Below are positions 45,740 to 53,814 of a stretch of 64,000 bases of DNA, piece by piece. Under the pieces are notes generated by a model, which searched no databases, was not told the origin of the DNA, and was given only the letters and a program-made list of their open reading frames with translations. Position 1 is the stretch's first letter. Every line of letters starts with the position of its first letter. The stretch spans positions 1,116,001 through 1,180,000 of the forward strand of contig NC_027862.1 of NCBI RefSeq assembly GCF_000187245.1, in the 5' to 3' direction. The stretch comes from Ogataea parapolymorpha DL-1 (taxonomy: Eukaryota > Ascomycota > Pichiomycetes > Pichiales > Pichiaceae). Both the position numbers and the translations under genes were made by a program.

Positions 45740-47050
45740 TTAGCTTTTCTGGCTTGCGGAAATAGCAGCACCCAGCGCCGTGCTGTGCGGTATGAGGCGG
45801 ATGTCAAAATGAAGATCTGAATTCTGGGCGCAGTACGCGTCCAAAAATAGCTGTGTCTGCTCCCTGTAGTACGCGAAATGCTCCAGAAACGAGCCTATGT
45901 ATCCGATGCGCACCGTGTCGTGTGTTCTGGGCGCCTGTACCCTGCAGAACGCCACCAGCCAGCTCGCCAGGGCTGCTGCCGCGCGAGTAATAAGATTTCG
46001 TATAATGCTGTGCAGAACAGCAGGGTCCTGCTCTGTGACAGCAACATTATATTTAGCAAAAATCTGGCTGATTTCGTCGCTGCTGCCCTCGTATATTTGA
46101 CAAATTGTCTCGCCCGTCAGCTCGTACGCACTCCCGAGCACAACACGCTGTCCAATAAATACCTGCCCCTTCTGCGCCAGGTCCAGCACTCCGATCCGAA
46201 ACAGCTCCCCTATGTAGCGGCCTGAGCACATATACTCCATTGGCTGGAAAAGCGGCAGTTGCAAGTGTGCTGTTCGTCTCTCGCGGTATGCCGGCTGCAT
46301 TTCCAAGTCCCATGGCGTTAGCAGCTCGGCCAGACTGCTGCCAAAAAAGGACATCTCAGTGTTCAGCACACGGTTTTGGTAGCTGGCTGCCGCGTTCAGC
46401 CCTGTCCCCAAGACAAGTCCCAAACGACACTCGTACAAATAAGCGCCTGCAACATACACAGAGACAGCATCGTTGATCACCGCCTTCACGCAGACCTGTT
46501 TTTTCGTCGCCGTCTCCAGCTGCTGCTGCAGCAGAAGAGCAATATTTTTTCCCCGGATTTCGTCTGCCAAAATAAAACCCTTGCCCACGACGTCCAGATA
46601 CGCGTCGTTTGGTTTCGTCTGTTTGAACGGGAAACAGATTGACAGACCGACGGTGACGGTGTGCGGAAAATAGCGGTCAATAGTAGCCGTGCACACGCGG
46701 TCCACCAGACTCTGGAAAAACGAGACGTTGATCTCCTTGGAGTCCAGCTGCCATTCTCTCGAACACAGGATTTTGTACTGGCCTTCGCCAAAAAGCTCCA
46801 AAATGCACAATCGGAAAGTAGACCCACCCAGGTCAAGAACCAAGACGCGGCCGTGTGTGTGCGAGTCCGGAACGGGGGTTAGGGTGGACAACATGGTCAC
46901 GTTCGACTCGAGGCCTTGCAGAATCTCGGCTTCCAGGAGGTCAACAAGAGTGTCCATGTCAGGAAGATGCCATTGGAAACCAGTCTGAAGCGGTATGCTG
47001 TTCGAATCGTCCGTTTCCGGCCCGCAAGGAGCGGGTTTCAGACCTATCAT
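45740..47050 (-). CDS. Divergent hexokinase-family sugar kinase, GlcNAc-kinase-like
   Basis: 436 residues, shorter than yeast hexokinases (about 485-500). The phosphate-1 loop is VLDLGGSTFRL (Asp73) where hexokinases have DLGGTNFR. The catalytic aspartate is Asp194 in VINDAVSVYVAGAY, and LGTGLNAA (214-221) and the C-terminal adenosine loop near IGYIGSFLEH are present. Key residues for catalysis are kept, so it is probably active. The altered substrate loops resemble the N-acetylglucosamine kinases of Candida (Hxk1/Nag5 type) more than Hxk2 or Glk1. No other GlcNAc catabolic genes (deaminase, deacetylase, transporter) are next to it, unlike the Candida NAG cluster, so the substrate stays uncertain. 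Confidence 0.65.
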   Translation of the reverse strand: MIGLKPAPCGPETDDSNSIPLQTGFQWHLPDMDTLVDLLEAEILQGLESNVTMLSTLTPVPDSHTHGRVLVLDLGGSTFRLCILELFGEGQYKILCSREWQLDSKEINVSFFQSLVDRVCTATIDRYFPHTVTVGLSICFPFKQTKPNDAYLDVVGKGFILADEIRGKNIALLLQQQLETATKKQVCVKAVINDAVSVYVAGAYLYECRLGLVLGTGLNAAASYQNRVLNTEMSFFGSSLAELLTPWDLEMQPAYRERRTAHLQLPLFQPMEYMCSGRYIGELFRIGVLDLAQKGQVFIGQRVVLGSAYELTGETICQIYEGSSDEISQIFAKYNVAVTEQDPAVLHSIIRNLITRAAAALASWLVAFCRVQAPRTHDTVRIGYIGSFLEHFAYYREQTQLFLDAYCAQNSDLHFDIRLIPHSTALGAAISASQKS

Positions 47051-47101
47051 GGAAATGAAATATAATAATTACAGAATATTGATAAGAATATTTCGTCATC
47101 T

Positions 47102-47136
47102 GTGCACCGACCAGCGAAAAAAATAAAAATAAAAAA
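47102..47136 (+). promoter_or_regulatory. GTGCACCG element plus A-rich tract upstream of SRS2
   Basis: GTGCACCG at 47102-47109, four bases, then GCG followed by A7-T-A5-T-A6 (47114-47136). It is the same combination as upstream of ANP1. An MCB core ACGCG follows at 47151-47155, 25-29 bp from the SRS2 ATG. Confidence 0.45.
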
Positions 47137-47179
47137 TGTTTATATTCTTCACGCGCCTACTCCTTACACCTCTGATCTC

Positions 47180-49507
47180 ATGTACAAGTTCGTGGACGAT
47201 CTGAACGAGCACCAGCGCGCGGCCGTCACGGCCTCTCCTAATGGCGTAGTTCTGGTACTTGCAGGTCCCGGAACTGGCAAAACCAAGGTAATCACCGCAA
47301 GAGTCGCATATTTGCTTCTGCACCACAAGCTTCCTCCCCAGGACGTTGTGGTCGCCACGTTCACGAAAAAGGCCGCCAACGAGATGGTCGAGCGACTTGC
47401 CGTGCTTTTACAGCCGTATCCGGAGATCGACGCCAAAAAACTGCTGATCGGGACGTTCCATTCGATCTGTGTCCGGATTTTGCGCAAATACGGGGGACTG
47501 GTCGGTCTGAACACCGGGTTCAAGATCGCCGACGAGACGGACGCCAAACAGCTGATCAAGAAGGTGCTTCGTGCGATGGCAGAGAGCGGATTTGACGTTT
47601 CCCTCAAAGACTCGGACGTCAAAAAATACAGAGCGTACATTTCGGCCTGCAAAAATAAGGCCCAGCTACCGGACCAGGTACCCCTTTCCAAGAAGGCAGG
47701 CGACGTCAGCACCAAGCTGGAGGCGTACACTTTGTATCAAGAAGAGCTTTTGCGCAACAACGTGATTGATTTCGACGACTGCTTGCTGCTGGTGCACAAA
47801 CTGCTTGCACACCACCCGTCATGTATGGGCCGTGTGAAACACGTTTTGGTGGACGAGTTCCAGGATACTAACAAGGTGCAGCTGGAGCTGGTGTACCAAC
47901 TGTCAGGATTCAACGAAAACTTCAAGCACAACGTGACTGCTGTCGGCGATCCCGACCAGAGCATTTATGCGTTCCGTAACGCAGAGGCCGAGAACTTCTA
48001 CCGGATGGAGGACTATTATCGAGAAAAGGGCGTTGCAGTTTCGAAAGTGGCCCTCACACAGAACTACCGTTCCACCAGTAACATTCTCACGCTTGCAGAG
48101 CACCTGATGAACAAGCAGTTTGCTCGCCGGGAGCAAAAATACTTGCATGCCCATAAAAAGGACGACATTCCGGTGCAAATGATTGCATGTGCCACTAACA
48201 AGGCGGAGGCGAGCAGGATCGCCGCCACGATCAAGCAGGTGGTTAAACCAAACGGCAAACAGTACTCGGACATCGCTATTTTGCTGCGGTCCGGGTTTCT
48301 GTCCCGTGTCATCGAACAGGAGCTGATCCACGCAAACTTACCGTACGAGGTGGTGCACGGGCGTTCTTTCTGGGAACGGCGCGAGATACGGCTTGTGATG
48401 GACTATTTGCGTGCGGTGGCGTCCGACATGGACTGGTTGGGGTACAGTCGGTGTCTAGATTTCCAAGTGAGCGGTCTGGGAGCAAAAAGTTTGCTTTTGA
48501 TCGAGGAGCGGTTTTCCGCTCAGCGGGCGCAAAATCAGCCGGGAAACGTCTACGAGATATTGGAGAGCATTGTGCGCGATGGGATGAAGGGCATCACGGC
48601 CAAGGCGCGCGCCGGAATCGGCGAGTTTGTTGCACTCATCAAAAAAGCCCGCGAGCTACTCCTTAGCGATGCTACCGAGCAGGAACAGCTGGAGAAAATG
48701 TTTGACTATATTGTACAGCACAGCCGTGTCGTGAGTGTTGTCAACGAAGAGCGCATGGACAGAAAGGGCGACACGCAGGAGGAGATCGAGGCGAACCTGA
48801 ACGAATTGAAGAACCAGCTTATCAGCTTCAATCTCCAGGAAGAAGACCTTTTACAGGACGCGTATGCCGAGGAGGACGAAGTGGAGGTGATAGATCTGTC
48901 TTTCGACCTTACGGTCAGCACCAGTCTCGAGAAACTGGCACAATTCCTCGACTCGGTGTATCTATACGAGGAGACTAAGGGCGCCGAAAAAACAGTATCC
49001 AAAGTGACCATCACGACGGTGCATGGGTCCAAGGGGCTCGAATGGCCGATCGTATTTGTTCCGTCGCTGTGCGAAGGCATTTTCCCGTCGCAGCATGCTA
49101 CGAACGACGTTGGAGACACCACAAAAAACGAGGCCGCTCTCGACGAGGAGAGACGGTGCATGTACGTTGCCGTGACACGGGCCAAGGAACAGCTATATCT
49201 CAGCTATTTCAAAGAAACGCTAGGGTTTGGGTTCGGGGACCCAATCAAGAGAAAAAGCCGATTCCTCAACCTCCCCAAGGGCCTCGTCAAGGTGGCCGAC
49301 ACCAGTGTCGTCAGCACGCCAAACCTGCTCTCGTCGTTCCAGCAGAACATAAAGCTCAACATGGGCCCATTGGCGCTTGGCTCCGGCTTCCAGACGGCAT
49401 CCCGGCTCACCGGCGTGTCGCGGTTGCCCGATGGAGCAGTCAAGATCTCCAAGCCAAGAAAAAAACGGCTTGGCATGGGAAGACCACTACGGTTCACGAA
49501 AAAATAA
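47180..49507 (+). CDS. SRS2: UvrD-family DNA helicase Srs2 (short form)
   Basis: 775 residues from the ATG at 47180; the 26 codons upstream have no ATG. It is a superfamily 1A 3'-5' helicase: Walker A AGPGTGKTK at 28-36, motif Ia TFTKKAANEM, Walker B LVDEFQDTN, motif III VGDPDQSIYAFRNA, motif IV region LTQNYRS, motif V TVHGSKGLEWP and motif VI VAVTRAKEQLYLS. The pattern LLIGTFHSICVRIL is specific to Srs2. Srs2 strips Rad51 from single-stranded DNA and blocks unwanted recombination. S. cerevisiae Srs2 has 1174 residues; here only about 90 follow motif VI, ending in basic KPRKKRLGMGRPLRFTKK, so the long Rad51/PCNA-SUMO tail is missing. The mitochondrial relative Hmi1 is less similar. Confidence 0.88.
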   Translation: MYKFVDDLNEHQRAAVTASPNGVVLVLAGPGTGKTKVITARVAYLLLHHKLPPQDVVVATFTKKAANEMVERLAVLLQPYPEIDAKKLLIGTFHSICVRILRKYGGLVGLNTGFKIADETDAKQLIKKVLRAMAESGFDVSLKDSDVKKYRAYISACKNKAQLPDQVPLSKKAGDVSTKLEAYTLYQEELLRNNVIDFDDCLLLVHKLLAHHPSCMGRVKHVLVDEFQDTNKVQLELVYQLSGFNENFKHNVTAVGDPDQSIYAFRNAEAENFYRMEDYYREKGVAVSKVALTQNYRSTSNILTLAEHLMNKQFARREQKYLHAHKKDDIPVQMIACATNKAEASRIAATIKQVVKPNGKQYSDIAILLRSGFLSRVIEQELIHANLPYEVVHGRSFWERREIRLVMDYLRAVASDMDWLGYSRCLDFQVSGLGAKSLLLIEERFSAQRAQNQPGNVYEILESIVRDGMKGITAKARAGIGEFVALIKKARELLLSDATEQEQLEKMFDYIVQHSRVVSVVNEERMDRKGDTQEEIEANLNELKNQLISFNLQEEDLLQDAYAEEDEVEVIDLSFDLTVSTSLEKLAQFLDSVYLYEETKGAEKTVSKVTITTVHGSKGLEWPIVFVPSLCEGIFPSQHATNDVGDTTKNEAALDEERRCMYVAVTRAKEQLYLSYFKETLGFGFGDPIKRKSRFLNLPKGLVKVADTSVVSTPNLLSSFQQNIKLNMGPLALGSGFQTASRLTGVSRLPDGAVKISKPRKKRLGMGRPLRFTKK

Positions 49508-49512
49508 ATGTA

Positions 49513-51201
49513 TTATGCACGCACAGGATACAGCAGTCTCGCCATGTACGCCTTGAACCCGCCGCGCAGAAGGATGTCGTACGTTTTCAGACGGCGCTCG
49601 TACTCGTCCGTGTGTTTTTCGTGCTCTTTGAGGGCCTCCAGGGCTTCGTGCCGGGCGACAAGCATGCGGCGGATTTTCCACTCGCGGATTGGCAGAATAC
49701 ACAGAACGCCAACAGCCGCAAAGCAGCCGCAAAATATCTGCGCCTTGATGAACGGCTTTGCGAGCGTCATGTCTCTGAGCTTCAGTGCTACCACCTCGCA
49801 AAACATGCAAAAAACACCCATCCAGAAATTTTCGTAGCTCCACGCGGAGGGAAACAGCTCCACGGGAACAGAGTCTGCCACTATTGGCTGGTTCAACGTG
49901 GAAGCCACGCCAAACGTGAGTCCGGAGAGAATAGCGTACGCATACACCACGCCGGCCGTCGTGGCGTTAATCCACATGGCAAAAAGCAGAATCACCATGT
50001 TGATGCTCAGCAGCACCGCTAGGTTCACACGGCCCGTGTAGTCGGCCGCGAAACCAATGATAAACCGGCCAATGGCTTGGCACCCGTTGAAGATCGCGGT
50101 CACGTGACTCCCTTGCGACGACGAGAGCCCCACAAACGTGCTGTACGCGGAGAGCGAGAAGAGCGCGACGATGTAGCAGGATAGTATCAGCACGAACCAG
50201 AGCGTGATGAAGTGGACCTGCGGCAATTTGACGACCTTGACGTTGAACAGCACGTAGAATCTGGTGACGATTTCGCGGCGGGTCCTGAGTCGCTGTGTTG
50301 GGATGCGATGCTTGAGCAGGCACGCCGCTAACGTGTTGCCTAGCACAGAGAAAAATGCCAGCATTCGCTGGGCCCACGCCGGGCTCCCTGTGCGGGATAT
50401 AATTGCTTGTGAGGCCAGTGAGAAGACAACCCCAGCTACACCGCTAGCAGAGACAATAATCCCCGAGGCAAGGCCTCTTTTCTTGTCGAACCATTCTGGA
50501 AAAATGACAACTGCCGGGTTGAAAACGAACGCGAAGCCCAACCCTACGAGAATGCCTTGGGTCAGATACAGCTGCCACAATTTAGTGGAGAACGATGCCA
50601 GCAGATAGCCTGCGGTTTGCAAAATGACGCCCAGAAGCATGACCATTTTCATTCCTAGGATTGCAGACGCCATCTGTGCGAGCGGAGCGAGCGCCTGAGC
50701 GAGTGCTAGCACGATACTGCCTATCAGAGCGAAATCGGTGGCTGACGAGCCGGGGAAGCTCTGTACCTGGAGCCAGTGGTTGAGAAAGACGCCGTAGCAA
50801 CCGTTGGCGCCCCACGTTGCGAACATCATTAAGAACACGCACGCGCAAATCACCCACGAGTAGCCAGAGTCGAGAGGCGGCAGTGGAGACTCTGTTTCAG
50901 GTTCCGGGGGCTGGGTGCTTTCTGAGCGGTTCGTGGCGATCCGAATCGCCTCGTTAAGATCTACCGTCTCACCTCTCTGCGTATCGGTCCGCGCCATTTC
51001 CTGGTCGTCTTCTCTGGCCTGCTCGACGATCTGGCGAACGCTGAGGATGCTTCTAGAAATCGAGGAGGCCAGCGACGTTGACGTCCTCGTTCTGGCCACT
51101 CGCGACCCATTGGAGTATGCATGAACGACGTTTGGAAGGCCCACGGACTGCTGGTCGTCTCGGATGTCGGAGTCGAGCGAGGAAAAAGAGCTATTGTTCA
51201 T
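49513..51201 (-). CDS. Monocarboxylate-transporter-family permease, paralogue 1
   Basis: 562 residues. A cytosolic N-terminal tail of about 115 residues precedes twelve membrane helices of the major facilitator superfamily, MCT (Mch) branch. The MCT signature opens helix 1 (DSGYSWVICACVFLMMFATWGANGCYGVF type). Helix 4-5 has QLYLTQGILVGLGFAFVFNP and the central loop WFDKKRGLASG. The third half-site ADYTGRVNLA is near helix 8. Yeast Mch proteins do not all carry monocarboxylates (Mch5 imports riboflavin), so the substrate is unknown. It is the first of three tandem copies on this strand. The N-tail carries SSLDSD, SLASSISRS, QIVEQA and AIRIATNR (85-92), shared with paralogue 2. It is convergent with SRS2, 5 bp between stops. 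Confidence 0.85.
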   Translation of the reverse strand: MNNSSFSSLDSDIRDDQQSVGLPNVVHAYSNGSRVARTRTSTSLASSISRSILSVRQIVEQAREDDQEMARTDTQRGETVDLNEAIRIATNRSESTQPPEPETESPLPPLDSGYSWVICACVFLMMFATWGANGCYGVFLNHWLQVQSFPGSSATDFALIGSIVLALAQALAPLAQMASAILGMKMVMLLGVILQTAGYLLASFSTKLWQLYLTQGILVGLGFAFVFNPAVVIFPEWFDKKRGLASGIIVSASGVAGVVFSLASQAIISRTGSPAWAQRMLAFFSVLGNTLAACLLKHRIPTQRLRTRREIVTRFYVLFNVKVVKLPQVHFITLWFVLILSCYIVALFSLSAYSTFVGLSSSQGSHVTAIFNGCQAIGRFIIGFAADYTGRVNLAVLLSINMVILLFAMWINATTAGVVYAYAILSGLTFGVASTLNQPIVADSVPVELFPSAWSYENFWMGVFCMFCEVVALKLRDMTLAKPFIKAQIFCGCFAAVGVLCILPIREWKIRRMLVARHEALEALKEHEKHTDEYERRLKTYDILLRGGFKAYMARLLYPVRA

Positions 51202-51298
51202 AAGATGGAATTGGTTTCTACTGCCAAAACTGGTAATAGTCGATAAGGCTGAATTTTATTTATTTTTTGCGGTGTCAGGTGTGGCATGGTAGCCACAG

Positions 51299-52999
51299 CT
51301 ATACCTTGATTGGGTAGATGAGTCGTAGCAGGAACCCGAGCGGGCTTTTTCTGAGGAGTTCGTGGTACGTGGCGTGTCTTCTGGCCAGCACCTCGTTCTC
51401 TTTTTGGAATTCGAGGGTTTTTTCTGTTTCGCTGAGTCGTTTGGCGAGCAGGTTCCTGACCCTAGATTCGCGGACAATGGTGATCAAAACGAAGCCGCCG
51501 ATTGCAAAACAGCCGCAGAAAATCTGTGCCTTGATGAACGGCTTTGACTTGGTTGCGTCTCTGAGCTGGAGTGCCACCACTTCGCAGAAGAGGGTGAAAC
51601 AGCCCAGGATCACGCCCTGGAAGCTCCATCCCGCAGGAAACAGCTCAGGCGGCAACGTGTCTGCGAGAATGGGCTGGTTGAGCACCGAAGACGCGCCGAA
51701 AGTCAGTCCCGAAAGCACGGCGTATGCGAAAATAGACGGCTCTGTGGTGGCATTGATCCACATTGCCAGAACCAGAATGACCATTATCACCGACAACACG
51801 ATCGCCAAGTTCACACGGCCCGTATAGTCTGCCGTGAATCCGATGGCGACTCTGCCGACGGCCTGGCAGGCGTTAAAAATCGCAGTCAGGTGGCTGCCTT
51901 GGGCGTCGGAGAGGCCCATGAAGGTGGCGTACGCGGACAGCGAAAATAGAGCCACCACGTAGCAAGAGACAATCAATGCGAACCAGAAAACAATAAAGTA
52001 GAGCTGGAGATATTTTAGCACGTCCTTGTTGAATAGAATGTTGACCCGCACCTTGATCTCGTGCACGGTCGTGAGTCGCTGCGAGGGAATCCGCTCTTTA
52101 ATTAAAATAATGCTCATAACGTTCAAAAAAAATGTAATGAGGGCCATGGCACGCAGCGCCCAGGGTGGACCCCCGGTTTTTGCAATGATTGCCTGCGACA
52201 CCAGCGCAAATACCACTCCGCCGATACCACTGGCGGAGGCAATGATGCCAAACGAAAGTCCTCGCTTCTTGTTGAACCAGTCCGGAACAGTCACAATGGA
52301 CGGGTTGTACAGAAATGCAAAACCTATGCCAACTAAAACTCCCTGGGTCAGGTAGAGCTGCCATAGTTTGGTGGAAAAAGATGCAAGCAAATACCCCAGA
52401 GTCTGGCAAACTAGACCTATTAACATGGCTGGCTTGATGCCAATGATGGCAGAGGTCATTTGCGCGGGCGGGGCCAGGATCTGGGCCAATCCGAGAACTA
52501 TGCTGCCGACGAGAGCGTAATCTGTCGATTTGGCTCCAGGGAACGTGCTGTGCTGCATCCAGTAGTTCAGAAACACACCGTACGTACCATTCGCGCCCCA
52601 TGTGGAAAGAAATACAGTGAAAATTGTCCCGCAAACCACCCACGCATACCCTTTATCTTTTTCTGGAGTCTCGGGCCCCGAAACCTGGGCCTCCAGAGTC
52701 TTATCAGTTCTGTTGGTAGCTATTCTGATAGCCTTATTTATACCCATGTTTTCAATGTTCAGCTTGTCGTTAGAGTCTTGGTGCTCCAAGTGCTCAAGGG
52801 CCGTCTGCTCATTGTCATCGTGGGCCTGCTCAACGATCTGTCGGACGCTACGCGAGACACTGGAGGCCAGCGACACTGCTGTGCGTGTTCTGCTGATCTG
52901 CGTCGCTATTGTGGGCGTTTGCGCATACCCAGACACATGCTCTAGCGAGTCGTACCTTCCCACGTCGGAATCTAGCGACGAAAGAGAACTATTATCCAT
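51299..52999 (-). CDS. Monocarboxylate-transporter-family permease, paralogue 2
   Basis: 566 residues and twelve predicted helices. It is the closest relative of the neighbour at 49513-51201, with long identical stretches in the tail (SSLDSD, RTRT, SLASS-SRS, VRQIVEQA) and in the helices (GYLLASFSTKLWQLYLTQG). The MCT opening is KGYAWVVCGTIFTVFLSTWGANG. AIRIATNR lies at 90-97. The gene starts 97 bp from its neighbour's... start side: the intergenic distance to paralogue 1 is 97 bp, and 815 bp separate it from paralogue 3. Upstream at 53111-53122 is a CGG-N6-CCG palindrome, a possible zinc-cluster factor site. Function is plasma-membrane uptake or export of an unidentified metabolite. Confidence 0.85.
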   Translation of the reverse strand: MDNSSLSSLDSDVGRYDSLEHVSGYAQTPTIATQISRTRTAVSLASSVSRSVRQIVEQAHDDNEQTALEHLEHQDSNDKLNIENMGINKAIRIATNRTDKTLEAQVSGPETPEKDKGYAWVVCGTIFTVFLSTWGANGTYGVFLNYWMQHSTFPGAKSTDYALVGSIVLGLAQILAPPAQMTSAIIGIKPAMLIGLVCQTLGYLLASFSTKLWQLYLTQGVLVGIGFAFLYNPSIVTVPDWFNKKRGLSFGIIASASGIGGVVFALVSQAIIAKTGGPPWALRAMALITFFLNVMSIILIKERIPSQRLTTVHEIKVRVNILFNKDVLKYLQLYFIVFWFALIVSCYVVALFSLSAYATFMGLSDAQGSHLTAIFNACQAVGRVAIGFTADYTGRVNLAIVLSVIMVILVLAMWINATTEPSIFAYAVLSGLTFGASSVLNQPILADTLPPELFPAGWSFQGVILGCFTLFCEVVALQLRDATKSKPFIKAQIFCGCFAIGGFVLITIVRESRVRNLLAKRLSETEKTLEFQKENEVLARRHATYHELLRKSPLGFLLRLIYPIKV

Positions 53000-53814
53000 G
53001 TTGAATGGATTTTCAGGGCCATTAGTCAGGATAAGAATTTTTATCGGAGGTGCGAGGTGTCGTTCGCGATTTCCAAGAACGGCTATAGATTCATCGGGAG
53101 CACCAATCTGCGGATATCGCCGGATGAAGAAGAGATTTTATACAGGAGTGAATATTTATTTGGTTATGCTGCTGCCAGATCTTGGACTGGATGCGTTAGA
53201 CGTCATGCAGTGATTTGCTTTTTTGCGTGCGGCGGGATGGGAAAAGCTGCCGCGTGGCCAAACTTGGGCCTTGAGGATAGGTTTACTGAGCTTGGTGGCA
53301 CAACTTAGGACGGAAATTAGGGCAAAATGCAGGGCAGAATTTGAAGTCTTTCTCTAACAAAGCTTGATCTATCCCTATTTCGAGTTCTATTCCTGACTCT
53401 GAGCTCCAAGGGCAGTGCATGGTTTCGGTCAGAATCGTCCTGTCATTCTGTTGAGGTCCAAAACCAACATTCTCGGTCTAGTTGCTAGCTTCATCTATAC
53501 AATGATACCGTAAAACGGCATAAAGCTGGCTCGCACTTCAGCGCTGTAGAAATGACATTGCACTGCGAAATCGCTGATGCTCGAAATTGGCGATGGCTGT
53601 GCAATGGCTGTGCAATCATCTTCCGAGAATCTTGCCGCTGCCCCCGGAGGCATATTTCGTTCCACCTTTCCTTGCGTAGGAAAAATCTCTCCTCTATGCG
53701 TCATCAATGGCTTAGTAGCATGTGCAGAGCTGAGTTCTTTAGCTTTATTTTTTTTTCTACACAAGTAGCTGCAGACGAAGGAATACCTTCACAAAATCTA
53801 GAAGAGACCTCCAG
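53000..53814. other. 815-bp intergenic region between transporter paralogues 2 and 3
   Basis: The upstream region of paralogue 2, much longer than other gaps here. It contains a CGG-N6-CCG site (53111-53122) and a short tandem repeat of ATGGCTGTGCA (near 53593-53614). A 99-codon plus-strand frame (53552-53851) overlaps the end of paralogue 3 and looks spurious. I see no degenerate transporter copy or RNA gene. Confidence 0.5.
53111..53122. promoter_or_regulatory. CGG-N6-CCG palindrome, possible zinc-cluster (Ppr1-type) binding site
   Basis: CGG ATATCG CCG, 112 bp upstream of the paralogue 2 start. A 6-base spacer between inverted CGG triplets is the spacing recognised by Ppr1-like Zn(II)2Cys6 factors. 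Single occurrence, so weak. Confidence 0.25.
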
